NCBI RefSeq assembly: GCF_036850765.1
Contig: NC_089495.1
Span: 205,159,847 to 205,223,846 of the forward strand
DNA from: Saccopteryx bilineata
Taxonomy: Eukaryota; Chordata; Mammalia; Chiroptera; Emballonuridae
Reading direction: 5' to 3'
DNA length: 64,000 bases
Numbering within the stretch: position 1 is the stretch's first letter; every line of letters begins with the position of its first letter. Below, piece after piece: positions 10,660 to 21,107 of this stretch. Below the pieces are notes generated by a model, which did not search any database, was not told the DNA's origin, and saw only the letters and a program-made list of their open reading frames with translations. The translations under genes were made by a program, and so were the position numbers.

Positions 10660-11025
10660 ACAACAAAAACTAAAGCCCGCACCAGCCACCTCGGGGAGAA
10701 TTCTCCTGGCTCCCAGTAGGAGGCGGCGAGCCAAGGAGCGTGCGAGAGCGAGGGCGAGAGCGAGGGGGCTGGGCTCCCGGGTGGCAGGAGGCCGCCCTCA
10801 TTCTGGGCGATGGAGGAGGAAGCGAGCGAGGTGGCCGGTTCCTGAGCGTCGTAATTCCTGTGTCGCCCTCTGGGCTCCCAGCCGGCCGGGTCGCATGATC
10901 CCTCCAGCCGCCGCGAGGCCGGCTGACTTACCGGCATCCCGGCTGCCACCTCCTCTCCCGACCTCTGATACAAAAGACCTTCCGGGGGCTGCACCTGCCT
11001 GCCCTTGCCTGAGACGGATTTGAAT
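10660..11025 (+). other. BCL2L1: BCL2L1 main noncoding exon 1 (5' end approximate)
   Basis: The stretch from GATGGAGGAGGAAGCGAGCG (10809) to CGGATTTGAAT (11025) closely follows the human Bcl-x 5' leader as I remember it. The donor is GAAT|GTAGGT at 11026. The 5' end is inferred: a TATA-like TTATATAGGG at 10630-10639 would put a start near 10660, but a CpG-island promoter may have dispersed starts. The exon holds two upstream ATGs with short frames (10810-10845 and 10895-11023). Confidence 0.7.
10895..11023 (+). CDS. Upstream ORF, 42 codons, in exon 1
   Basis: An ATG at 10895 (GTCGCATGATCCCTCC, present in the human leader as I recall) opens a proline- and alanine-rich frame starting MIPPAAARPADL. 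It ends in TGA three bases before the exon 1 donor. No known domain is visible. It may only affect scanning ribosomes. Confidence 0.35.
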   Translation: MIPPAAARPADLPASRLPPPLPTSDTKDLPGAAPACPCLRRI

Positions 11026-11334
11026 GTAGGTGGCGCGGGGGTGGGGGTGGGGGTAGGGGTGGGGGTGGGGGGGACAGACAGCTTCGGAGAAAAGGGGGTG
11101 GTTGGTGGTGGTTGGGGTTTAAAAAAAGAAAGAAAGAAAGAACGAAAAAAAAAAAAAAGGCCGGTGTGATGGTTCATAGCTCACCGGTGCTTTCAATTTG
11201 ACTTCATTGAAGTCCCTGGGCCGCTAGACCAGACCTTCAGGAGAGCCACAAAGAAACCGGTTCTGGTTTCTGGAGGTGGAATGTGATGTTGTCGGTGAAA
11301 TGGTTTGCGTATTAATTTTTTTTAACCCCTGAAG
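11026..11334 (+). other. BCL2L1: BCL2L1 intron 1
   Basis: A short intron of 309 bp (362 bp if the acceptor at 11387 is used) starts with GTAGGT. Its first 50 bases are a G-rich repeat, followed by GGTTGG-rich and A-rich DNA. The end is a long CT-rich tract. Confidence 0.75.
11034..11074 (+). repeat. (GGTGGG)n tract, potential G-quadruplex
   Basis: Six runs of four or more G separated by single T or TA units begin eight bases after the exon 1 donor. The G-rich strand is the transcribed RNA sense, so both DNA and pre-mRNA could form G-quadruplexes. Confidence 0.8.
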
Positions 11335-11499
11335 CTCTCTTTCTTTCTCTTTCTCTCTGTCTCTCCTCTCTCTCTCCCTCCCTTCAGAACCTTATCTTGG
11401 CTTTGGATCTCAGAAGACAGCCACTAAGTAGAGACCAGACTCCGAGCGTGTGCAGGTGTTTTGGACAATGGACTGGTCGAGCCCATCCCTGGTATAAAA
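11335..11499 (+). other. BCL2L1: BCL2L1 exon 2, 5'UTR part
   Basis: This is the leader directly upstream of the Bcl-x ATG. It matches the human mRNA as I recall it (CTTATCTTGGCTTTGGATCT, then TTTTGGACAATGGACTGG). Two acceptors are possible. AG at 11333-11334 keeps the CT-rich tract in the exon, as I recall for the human mRNA. AG at 11386-11387 (CCCTTCAG) has the better pyrimidine tract. The leader contains a 9-codon upstream ORF at 11468-11497. Confidence 0.8.
11468..11497 (+). CDS. Upstream ORF, 9 codons, in the BCL2L1 leader
   Basis: ATG GAC TGG TCG and five more codons end in TAA two bases before the Bcl-x ATG. Its start context is strong (A at -3, G at +4), better than the main ATG, which has T at +4. 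The same ATG and stop are in the human leader as I remember it. It would be read as the peptide MDWSSPSLV. A role in tuning Bcl-x translation is inference. Confidence 0.55.
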   Translation: MDWSSPSLV

Positions 11500-12063
11500 A
11501 TGTCTCAGAGCAACCGGGAGCTGGTGGTTGACTTTCTCTCCTACAAGCTTTCCCAGAAAGGATACAGCTGGAGTCAGTTTAGTGATGTGGAAGAAAATAG
11601 AACTGAGGCCCCAGAAGGGACTGACACGGAGATGGAGACCCCCAGTGCCATCAATGGCAACCCATCCTGGCACCTGGCAGACAGCCCCGCGGTGAATGGA
11701 GCCACTGGCCACAGCAGCAGCTTGGATGCCCGCGAGGTGATCCCCATGGCCGCTGTGAAGCAGGCGCTGAGGGAGGCAGGCGATGAGTTTGAACTGAGGT
11801 ACCGGCGGGCATTCAGTGACCTGACATCCCAGCTCCACATCACCCCAGGGACAGCGTATCAGAGCTTTGAGCAGGTGGTGAATGAACTCTTCCGGGACGG
11901 GGTGAACTGGGGTCGCATTGTGGCCTTTTTCTCCTTCGGTGGGGCCCTGTGCGTGGAAAGCGTAGACAAGGAGATGCAGGTATTGGTGAGTCGGATCGCA
12001 ACGTGGATGGCCACTTACCTGAATGACCACCTAGAACCCTGGATTCAGGAGAACGGCGGCTGG
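11500..12063 (+). CDS. BCL2L1: Bcl-x (BCL2L1) coding exon 2, residues 1-188
   Basis: This exon encodes the N-terminal 188 residues of the anti-apoptotic BCL-2 family protein Bcl-xL, which binds BH3 proteins and BAX/BAK at the mitochondrial outer membrane. The frame starts MSQSNRELVVDFLSYKLSQK. BH4 lies at about residues 4-24, the long disordered loop at 26-83, BH3 at 86-100 (L90, G94, D95), BH1 at 129-148 (NWGR 136-139) and most of BH2 from 180. Known loop sites are present: caspase sites after D61 and D76, phospho-site S62, and deamidation pairs N52-G53 and N66-G67. The ATG at 11500 has A at -3. The in-frame frame continues upstream to 11461 but only from a TTG, so 11500 is the start. The exon ends TGG|GTAAGG in phase 0. 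Compared with human from memory, the changes are E42D, S43T and A168T. Identity is essentially certain. Confidence 0.99.
11872..11878 (+). promoter_or_regulatory. BCL2L1: Internal 5' splice site for Bcl-xS
   Basis: CAG|GTGG at codon 125/126 is the alternative donor that produces the short pro-apoptotic isoform. Using it removes 189 nt (11875-12063, residues 126-188 with BH1 and most of BH2) and joins in frame to 59902, giving 170 residues. The downstream G-run region GGGACGGGGTGAACTGGGG (11894-11912), linked in human studies to G-quadruplex control of this choice, is intact. Confidence 0.85.
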
Positions 12064-12237
12064 GTAAGGACCACGCCCCTTGGGTGCCCCTTTTCTTTGC
12101 CTCTGGCCAGAGGGGTCCCCAACAGCCTTTCCCCGTGTATCTTTCTTTCTGTTTTGCTCGCTGATACGTTGTTTGTTAAGGGGACACGATTGACCTCATT
12201 GCATTGCAAAAGGTTACCTGTTCTGAAATACAGATGA
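12064..12237 (+). other. Read-through frame of Bcl-x-beta type
   Basis: If intron 2 is retained, the frame continues after W188 as VRTTPLGCPFSLPLARGVPN and stops at TGA 12235-12237. The predicted total is 245 residues. The first residues resemble the human Bcl-x-beta tail as I recall it (VRTKPLVCPFSL), after which the two diverge. The tail is moderately hydrophobic. Expression is not shown. Confidence 0.45.
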
Positions 12238-12889
12238 CCTAGTTTGTGACAAACCAACCAGGCATCTTTCATTCTGGTCACCCTCATGACCCCATGCTTT
12301 CATACCCGTGTTCCAGTTTCTCGGGAGGAAATCATAGCCCACATGTTCATTTGGGAGTGGAAAGTTAGCCCAGCGTTCCCCTAACCCTGATGTAACTGCT
12401 CTCCCCGCAGAGGGGTGACCAGTGTCATGCCTGGAGAAGATAGTATTGTTTTTACTCCCTCAGAAATGACAGTGTGTCCTGGGCTTCCCTCCTCCACATC
12501 CAATTATCTTTACTTCAGAGTTTGCATATCTGGTATTTTCCTCTCAGAACAGAGCACACACAGCCAGGCAGGAGTTCCCACTGGCTTGGATGGCTGAGGA
12601 GTGTCTGATTCTAGGGCAGAGTAGCCAGTTGTGTTTGTGCTGCCCCCATATGTTCATTTGCTCTAAAGTGTGCAACTTTCTGCACACTTGGCCTGTTTGC
12701 CAAGTGCTTGCTGTGTCACACATTAAGCCTGGACGTTGTACCTCTCTGCTTGGGGTCGGTTGGAGAGCCCCAGCTGTTCTGCCTGTTGCTTTTTGGCCAG
12801 GGCCCTGGGGCCTCTTCACCCAGCACCATTTGCTGGCAAGCAAGAACCAAGTCTGTGGGGCTCTACAGGACATTGAAATTCAGTGACTG
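12238..12889. other. Intron segment, nothing recognised
   Basis: Unique-looking intron DNA directly after the coding exon. No repeat or gene is evident. Confidence 0.5.
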
Positions 12890-13045
12890 ACTTCAGAATC
12901 AAGCCGACATGGTTGTGAGTCTCTGCATTGTCACTTAACTAGCCGTGTGACCTTGGACAGGCCTATTTATCTTGAGCCTCAATTTCTTCCATTAAAAAAA
13001 ATGTAGCAAGCCGCCTTGCCTTGCAGAGTACTGTAAATCTTGGAG
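12890..13045 (+). repeat. MIR
   Basis: ACTAGCCGTGTGACCTTGGA followed by GAGCCTCAATTTCTTCC is the MIR sense core. Confidence 0.85.
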
Positions 13046-14135
13046 CTAATGTGAGCATAAGTGACTGACACCAGCAAGTTTGCTGTAGTAAGTCGTTCTT
13101 GGTCCAAGGCACACTTTCTGGGACCTGGAGTCATGCCTCATTGCTTTCCCAGGGAAGGAGGATCCTTGTGCCTGTCACCAAGTCTGGATGAGATAGCGGC
13201 AAGAGATTCTGTGCCAATGGTCATTGCAGGCAATTTCTGTTATACTGCAGTGACTTCACTCGTATTTTCCTGCTATCCCTGCCTGTGGGAGGGGCAGGAC
13301 TCTCGAGCGGTATTCTGTTCCCTCAGAATACTCCTGAAATTGAGCAGGCTGTGAGAAATAAGTTATCTATTGAAGGAGCTGAGGTGGAAGGGGCCATGCA
13401 CCATGGACTCAGGAATGTCAAGAATGCAATTATCCATAGGCTGGGCAGAGGGCGTGGCAGGCACTTGAGTTTACCACTGAGCAGAGACCTCTGAGTTTGC
13501 CCTGGAACCCCACCCCCTGTCTTATTTCTCATTTCTTTGCAACTTTATCAACTCTTCCCACTGCCAATTCTTGTACATGGCAAAGGGGTCAAGTCAATAG
13601 AGGTCAAATGACTGGGGCCGGTTGTGGGAGGGAAGGTAGAGGCTCACTTGAGCTCAGGCTGACCCGACTTGAAAGCCATTCTGTAAATGAACTCCCTGGG
13701 GGGATAAATGATTAAATAGTTCCTGTTGGTTTGTTCAATGACCTCTCATTCCTTCCTGCTTTGGTTTTCTTTGGGGGCAAATATTTGTTCAGCTGATTAC
13801 AGGAGGGACAGGATTCCAGTACTTCAGACACACCCTCTGAGGCATCTCCAGGTACAGACTTGGGCCATTTGTCTCCTTTGCCTGACTGTTGTCTTTGGCC
13901 AGTGGTCCTAATAACAGGTGGGTGGTTGCCAGCAATCTGAGAGGGGTACCTGGTCTGTCAGCCAGCCTCTGCAGAGGGCTACCTGGGCCAGAGATTGGCC
14001 AGTCACCCAGTGTTGCCCGTGCAAAGAGATTTTAGACATAGCAGCACTGGGCAAGTGCATTAGATGGATTGAAATTCCATTTTCTCTCTCTGTGCTCAAG
14101 AATCATCAGAGCCCGTTGGACAACATACCATCTAC
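13046..14135. other. Intron segment, nothing recognised
   Basis: No repeat, conserved coding frame or RNA gene recognised. Confidence 0.45.
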
Positions 14136-14466
14136 TATAGGAGTAGACAATCTTTTTATACCTACTGCCCACTTTTGTATCTCTGTTAGTAAAATTTTCT
14201 AACCGCCCACCGGTTCTACAGTAATGGTGATTTATAAAGTAAGGAAGTAACTTTACTTTATAAAATTTATAAAGCAGAGTTACAGCAAGTACTTACCAAG
14301 TACTTTATCTTGGATTTTCGCTAAGTTTGGCAGAATAAATCTTTATAAAACAACTTACTCTAGTTAAATCTATCTTTTTATTTATACTTTGGTTGCTCCG
14401 CTACCGCCCACCATGAACGCTGGAATGCCTACTAGTGGGCGGTAGGGACCAGGTTGACCAGCACTG
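14136..14466 (+). mobile_element. Non-autonomous hAT-like DNA transposon
   Basis: A 331-bp element with imperfect terminal inverted repeats. The right end, complemented, reads CAGTGCTGGTCAACC...TACCGCCCAC. The left end has GTAGACAATC...TACTGCCCAC. The inside contains a TTTATAAAGTAAGGAAG/CTTTACTTTATAAA palindrome. No clear 8-bp target duplication is left. Confidence 0.6.
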
Positions 14467-14764
14467 ATTGACTACTTCCTCTTGGTGAACAGAGGGGATG
14501 TGTGGATGAGCCAGCTATGTCAGAACCATTTCTGGGCATGCATTTCCCCTAGGCCAGGAGGTATTGACTCGGAACCCTCTTGAGTAGAAGGTCCCTTCTA
14601 CCCACCTCCCTCTCAGGTTACCATTCGTTCTGTTTCAGCTGCACAGACTGGCTACTGCAGTGGCATCTCATAACCTCCTTGGAGGCTGTGGCTGGGGATC
14701 CAGGAGTGTAGGAGTTACGGGTCAATTCCATCCTTGGGTATTCTCTAAATGGGTATTCTCTAAT

Positions 14765-15110
14765 TCCTGTGGGAAGAGGAAGGGAAACGAGCCTTTATGG
14801 AGTACATCTTACATTCGAGGTGTTGTGTTAGGTCTTTTACTTACGCAACCAAAATTTATTGAGCATTTACTATGAGGCATGCACTGTATTAGGTGCTGGC
14901 AAGAAGCCAGACATGGCACCTTTCCTCATGAAGATGACATGCTGTTTTACATATTTTACACGGGAACCTTTCGAGGTAGGGAGGTTTATTCCCAGTTTAC
15001 CTATGAAGCTGAGCAACTGGCCCCAGGTGTCCCACAAACAGTTAAGTGACTGAATGAGAATTTACATGTAGGTTGGCCTGACTCCAAAGTCTAAATTCTT
15101 TCTATCTATA
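14765..15110 (-). repeat. MIR / L2 fragments
   Basis: Contains AAATTTATTGAGCATTTACT, TTCCCAGTTTACCTATGAAG and a typical MIR right end. The middle resembles the L2 CCTTTCCTCATGAAGATGAC part. Confidence 0.6.
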
Positions 15111-15725
15111 TCAGTTTCTCCTAGGAGTAATAAAGTGACCCCGGCGTTCTAGCGCAGAAAGCCAGAGGTGCTGCTGGGCCAAGTCAAACATGCCTGTGGA
15201 GGTGCTCACTCTGGTCTGGGATCCTGGCATTGTTGAGGGAGCTGCAGGAAGAACAGTGCCATTGTTGGCAGTCGCAGGTTCCCAAAGGCATGTGGGTAGC
15301 TGCAGATTCTGGCACCGGCAGAACTCAAGTAGGCATCAGGATTTTGCCCAGTCAGAGTGGTGGGCTTGTTGATTTTTTCATTGTTAAAACCCTCTCAAGC
15401 TCTTCCAGTAGGTAAGAATCGTGTGCATGTGGGGGGAAGGTATGTCTATTTAATTGTGGGGGACGTTCCACGGACTGGAATTTCCAGAGTCATAGTCACA
15501 CCACCACCTGCCTTGGGTCACCTGGCAAGATGCTAAACCTGTTTGTCTCTTGTTCATCCATCTCTCCCACCTGTAAAATGGAATAATGATAACTACCTGC
15601 CATAGCTTGACTCTAGTAAAGGGGCTAGAACAAAGGCCCTTCCTGGGCCCTAATTGTAGGGTGGAAGCACCCCTTTTCATGAATAGACTCCCTGCCTCAG
15701 AAGACTGAACTTTGCCCCCAACATT

Positions 15726-16053
15726 GCTTTTTTTTTTTACAGAGGCAGAGAGATAGACAGGGACAGACAGACAAGAACGGAGAGAGATGAGAAGCATCAA
15801 TCATTAGTTTTTCGTTGCGCGTTGCGACTTCTTAGTTGTTCATTGATTACTTTCTCATATGTGCCTTGACCGCGGGCCTTCAGCAGACTGATTAACCCCT
15901 TGCGGGAGCCAGCAACCTTGAGTCCAAGCTGGTGAGCTTTTTGCTCAAGCCAGATGAGCCCGTGCTCAAGCTGGCGACCTCGGGGTCTCGAACCTGGGTC
16001 CTTCCGCATCCCAGTCCGACGCTCTATCCACCGTGCCACCACCTGGTCAGGCC
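15726..16053 (-). repeat. SINE-C
   Basis: Duplication GCCCCCAACATT at 15714-15725 and 16054-16065. Confidence 0.9.
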
Positions 16054-16065
16054 GCCCCCAACATT

Positions 16066-17514
16066 TCTGAAATAAAGTCAGCCCCTGCGATATTCACCCA
16101 GTATGGTACAAGAATTTGCCTTCTCTAGAGGGTCAGAGTGTTTGTGGTGCTTTCCAATGGGAAGGTGGACAGTTACTGGGTGAGGACCCTGGTGGGTCAG
16201 GACATTTTGGGATTGCTGTCCCTGGGAAACCCCACAGCCAGATGGAAACACCATGGTTGAGAGCAGTGAACAGTGTGGGGAGAAACCAATTTGGCCTTTC
16301 CCAGTCTGCCTGGCTCTGTGGTCTTCTAGTTTCGGTAGGTTTCTCGCCTGTTCTGGCTCCTTTGGCACAGAAATGTTTAGTTGAAATACCTCAGTGACCT
16401 TTGCAGATCTCAGCAGCTGTTGGCAGTTCTGTGGTTTTCTTGGGGAAACCCCATTAGAAACCCCAAATGTGGAAATTTTTAGTAATCTCATTCAGGTCCC
16501 GAAGTGAGATGGAAGTGTCTCGGGGGCTACCCCGCAGAGCACCCCGTTCCGGATGGACACTTGAGATGGCTCTTAGAACTCGGTCCCCATTGCAGGGTTT
16601 TCCAGACTTCCTATGATGAATTTCCCCAGTAGCCCGTGGAGCCCTCCAGCTGCTGGTAGAAAATTACCCAGGTATTATTTCAGGGTACCCCAACGGAACC
16701 CAGAGGCTTTTCTTGACTTTTGTGTGGGCAGTCACCAAATTTGTTTGGGTTGTAGGAAGCAGCAGTTGTTAGCTGTCTCTTCTCAAACAGGCATCTGTCC
16801 TGGGAGCGCCTCCCAGTATTCTCAGTGCCCTCAACCTTCCATCCTGGGCTTTCTTTAGGCAGCCGTGTATTTTTCTGGGTTCAGCCTGGATAGGGTTAGG
16901 GGTAATTCCCCATGAGCTGTCTTCTACAGAAACATAATCTCCTACTGCGTTAATTAGCAGGGCCCTGTCCCCGCCCTCAACCTCCCATCTAATTCCAGTG
17001 TCCTCCCTAAGGACTCCCTCTCTCTTCTGTGAAGGAGGCACTCTGCTCTGGAGGTGCTTCTCTTCTGTTCCTCCAGCCGACAGTCTGTCTTCCCCGCTCC
17101 CAGTTGGCAGACCCCAGTCACACAGTCCCACTGGGTCTTTTTGTTTCGCCTGGGGAAGAGAAGACCCACGAGACTATGATCACCAGTTTCAAATATCTGA
17201 AGGAAGAGGGGCTAAGCCTTTTTTTTTTTTTTGAATCAGTATAATCCCCAGCAGAACTTGGATAAATGAGAGGAAAATAGTGATAGAATTTCAATTAGTG
17301 TAAAGAAGACATTTCTGACACTACCACATCTCTGTCAGCTTAGCTTCCTGAGTGTCCTAGGCCATACTTGTTTGTCCATACTTCCTCAGCACTGAGCAGA
17401 GGTCTCGGGCATAGTTGGTACCTAGTGAAAGAGATGCCCACTACATTTTTGAAGAAACATACACTTAGCAAACCAGAATAATAGCAATAGGAATTGCCCT
17501 TTACCTAATCGTTT
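16066..17514. other. Intron segment, nothing recognised
   Basis: No SINE, MIR or gene recognised. Holds a 12-T run near 17220. Confidence 0.45.
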
Positions 17515-18590
17515 ATTCATTGATTCAAACTATTTATTGAGCCCCTACTATGTTCCAGGCTATCCTTTCTTTCTTTTTTTTTTTTTTTTTTTTTTTCATT
17601 TTTCTGAAGCTGGAAACAGGGAGAGACAGTCAGACAGACTCCCGCATGCGCCCGACCGGGATCCACCTGGCCCGCCCACCAGGGGCGGTGTTCTGCCCCC
17701 CAGGGGGCGATGCTCTGCCCATCCTGGGCGTCGCCATATTGCGACCAGAGCCACTCTAGCGCCTGAGGCAGAGGCCACAGAGCCATGCCCAGCGCCCGGG
17801 CCATCTCTGCTCCAATGGAGCCTTGGCTGCGGGAGGGGAAGAGAGAGACAGAGAGGAAAGCACGGCGGAGGGGTGGAGAAGCAAATGGGCGCTTCTCCTG
17901 TGTGCCCTGGCCGGGAATCGAACCCGGGTCCTCTGCACGCTAGGCCGACGCTCTACCGCTGAGCCAACCGGCCAGGGCCTGTTCCAGGCTATCCTGAGTA
18001 CCAGAGGTACATACAGCATTAAATAAAACAAATTTTCTGCCTTTGTGGAGTTCACATTCCAGTGGGGAGAGGCAGACAATAAGCGTGTAATTACATACAT
18101 ATATACATAAACACATTTCATGTGTATACATACACACGTATATATAACGTGTTAGGTGATAGTGCTACGAAGAAAGCAAAGCAGGTTGAGGCATAGGGCA
18201 TGCCTAGCAAGGGAGGTGGGGCTGCGATTTTAAGAATTGTCAAGGTAGGCATTACTAAAAGGTAGTATTTGAGCCCAGACCTGCAGAAGATGGGGTAGTG
18301 GGCAATGTGGGTACTTGTAGAAAGGGTGTTATAGGCAGAGGAAATGGACTCGAGTAGTATGCTTGGCGTGTTCAAGGGTAAGCAAGAAGGCCAGTGTAGC
18401 TGGAGAAGAAACACTGGGAGGGAGGATGGGAGGAGGTGGGAGTAGAGAGTGGTTGGGATTGAGGGGGGCGGGCAGTCAGGGGCCCGGTCACCCAGGCATT
18501 CCAGGCCTTGATGAAGATTTAGCTTTGGTTGAGTGGGAGAGGCCAGGAGGTTGGAGCAGGGGTGAAATGGTCTGAATTCTACAAGGGTGG
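17515..18590 (-). repeat. L2, split by a SINE-A
   Basis: TTTATTGAGCCCCTACTATG, TGTGGAGTTCACATTCCAGT and CTTGGCGTGTTCAAGG are in the order of the complement of L2. Confidence 0.7.
17567..17979 (-). repeat. SINE-A, two-box form
   Basis: Duplication TGTTCCAGGCTATCCT at 17551-17566 and 17980-17995. Two consecutive CCAGGGG-type boxes (about 17676-17715). Confidence 0.92.
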
Positions 18591-18879
18591 TGCCTGGGAG
18601 CCCAGTGAAGAGTCTGGGGCAGCTGCCAGGCAAGAACAGCCCTGGCATGGCTCAGAAGGCAAAGGTGGAGGTGGTGGAAAGGGACTGAGAAGTAAGACCA
18701 GGTTTCACACAGCAGACCTACGGGTCGGCCCCCTTGGAAGCCACATTTTTAAACCATTTAGAGATCACAGAATGAGGGCTAAATATGTGAGATGTTCTTC
18801 AGGGAAGGTTCTCTTCAAATGTGGTATCTGGACAGTCTTCTGCCACTCTGGAAATTTCTGTTGAGGCACTGTCACATGC

Positions 18880-19010
18880 CTGGGTTCAGGTCCCAGCTCA
18901 ACCACACCTAGCTGTGTGACCTTGGGCTAGCTCCTTGAATTTCCTGAACGTTGGGACGAATAACACCTTCCTCAAAAGGTCACGGCAAAGACCTAATGAG
19001 GTGTACTTGA
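18880..19010 (+). repeat. MIR
   Basis: CTAGCTGTGTGACCTTGGGC and the following TCCTGAACGTTGGGACGAAT correspond to the MIR core. Confidence 0.8.
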
Positions 19011-19689
19011 GATGCACAGATCCTAGCTCACATCGGTACTGTGGGTATCATCTTCGCCGCAGAACTGTCGGAGACCCAGTGGCGGAGTCTTCAGTATCCA
19101 TTCTCCCCTTCTTGGATGAGATGCTGACCCTCCAACACCTCCTCAGGCAGGTAGGCCCTACCCATGTTCCTGTCGGCAGGAGCTCCATGGTGTTCCTGTG
19201 CCATGTCCGTACAAGCCCAGGCCTCAGAGTCGGGATTCCAGTGGTACTCACTGTCTGACCTTGGCCAAGTGACTTCAAGCCCTGTTTGAAGATGGCCCGT
19301 TTCCCCATCTGTAATGTAAGATGGAGGGTCGAAGTAGACAGCCTAGGAGTCCTGGTTCTCATTGGCTGTAGGCCTTGTGGCAGATTCCACTGTTGCTGTG
19401 TCACATTAGTTGTGTTTTAGAGTGGCTCTTTTCTATCAGTAGCTGCAGTATTTTAATTGCAAAAATTAACCAATCTCGGTATCAATGTAGAGTATTTTAT
19501 CGCTGACCCCACACTAGCACTGCTACATATGTATGTAGCATTTCACTGCTTAGTGCTTTCCATCCACCTGGCCTTTTTGATGCCCAGGGCCACCCAGGAA
19601 GTGCAGCCAGAGGGAAATCAGGCTGGGAAAGATGAAGCAACTTGCCTGAGGTTACATCAGAAGGAGGGTGCAGGGTTTGGACTTACAAA

Positions 19690-19800
19690 TTAGGACTTAA
19701 CCAATTACTTGCATGTGACCTTGGGCAAGTCTTTTAACATTTAAGTGCCTGTAATATAGTACCTTTTTCTGAAGATTCTGTGGGTTCAAGTCTTAAGACT
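19690..19800 (+). repeat. MIR fragment
   Basis: ATTACTTGCATGTGACCTTG GGCAAG core only. Confidence 0.6.
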
Positions 19801-21107
19801 CTCAGAGTAGTGACTATTAGGATTAGCAGCAAACAGCAGCTGCATCCTAGGGCTCCTTCAGTCACATCATCTGGCTTCCCGTTTATTACATACTGATTTT
19901 TGCAAATAGTTTTTGCAGAAACTGCCTTTGGAACCTTTTGCTACTTGTTTTCATCCCTGACGAGACTCAAGCCAAGCTGGAGGCTTGCAGCTCGCTCCCA
20001 GCTACAGGGCTTTTTGGGCCGACTCCAGAGCTCCCCTCGGAACTAGAGGTTTTTCTCTTGCTCTTCAGGAAATGCCATTGCCATGACTTCCATGGACTGC
20101 TTCCTGTCCCAACCCAGCAGCCAGATTCCTGCCGGCCAGAGTGTGGAAACTGGAAAGTAATGTCCCCAAAGGCTCCCCCCTCCACAAACTACTTTTTTTG
20201 GATGTGTCCCTCCCTTTCCTCTTGTCAGTTAACTTTCTTTGCTTCCTCCCCCTTCACTGTTCACCCAGCTTCTTTCTCCAGCCTCTGATCATCCTCTGAA
20301 GATTTAGAAAGCACATTTCTACTCAGCTCTGTCAGATCTCCCCCACCGCACACTGGAGGGTGCAGAACTCCTGGGTTCTCTCCATGCGCCTTGACGCAGT
20401 AGCAGTTTCAGTCTTGGACTCCCCCTAGAGGGACATTAAGTCTGTCACTAGCAGTGGCTTATGTCATCCATTAACCCTGAATTCCCCAGGGGTCCCCACG
20501 GTGCCCCTGAACAGGATAGAGATCTTAGAGGTTGGCACGTATAAATCCTGCCTTTTGGAGATGGATGACAGTGGGTGGAGTGATTTGGAGCCTGTTAAAC
20601 CCCACCCCCACTGCCCCAACCCCCAACTACTCCCCCACCCCCACCCCCACCCCTGGCACCTTTCAGGAGGAAGCTAGGTTGAAAACCTTGTTGGACAATC
20701 ATCTGAAGCATGGGAGATAGCTTGGGAGGGGATTGGAACGCACTCAACTATGCCTCAGATCCTTTGTTCCGCTCTTGAAAGGGAAACATTCCCCTCCCTC
20801 CTCCCTGGCCACACACACGTGCCTTTGTTCCCTTGAGTCAGGCGGCTGGGAACACAGTGTCCCTTCCAAAGGAGCCTGACTGGCCTCCCCAGAGACTGAC
20901 CTCCTGGTCAGTGGGACTGGGGTTTTTGGCTCAGGAGCCCCCAACCTCAGGTCCTTTCCATAGAAGAGTTTTCCTTTCAGAAGCTGAGAACTTGCCTAGA
21001 AGCAGCTGTCTAGGGACTTACCTCGAGTCATTCCATGGGATGCCCGTGTCCCCTGGATTAAACAGGCCCTCTCTCTTACTTCACTTGGTGATTAGTATTA
21101 TTGTTAA
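19801..21107. other. Intron segment without gene
   Basis: Mostly unique-looking. A CCCCCAC-rich low-complexity stretch lies at about 20598-20655. Confidence 0.45.

Larger units (their letters stand above)
9640..11050. promoter_or_regulatory. BCL2L1: CpG island promoter of BCL2L1
   Basis: G+C and CpG content rise sharply from about 9640 and fall after 11050, in contrast with the AT-rich, CpG-poor flanks. Visible motifs are ETS (9713-9722), inverted CCAAT ATTGGTT (10006-10012), CCAAT near 9958, an RFX X-box (10085-10097), a CRE-like CGACGTCA (10514-10521), TATATAGG (10631-10638) and several GC boxes. No SINE is inserted here. Confidence 0.9.

Noticed and set aside
11461..11499. N-terminal extension of Bcl-x from TTG at 11461
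   Set aside because: No ATG is in frame upstream of 11500, and the human start matches 11500.
20415..20440. CTCF-like CCCCCTAGAGGG site
   Set aside because: Only part of the core is present, so I did not list it as a motif.
20598..20655. CRISPR-like regular repeat
   Set aside because: It is a CCCCCAC low-complexity tract without spacers. The host is a mammal.
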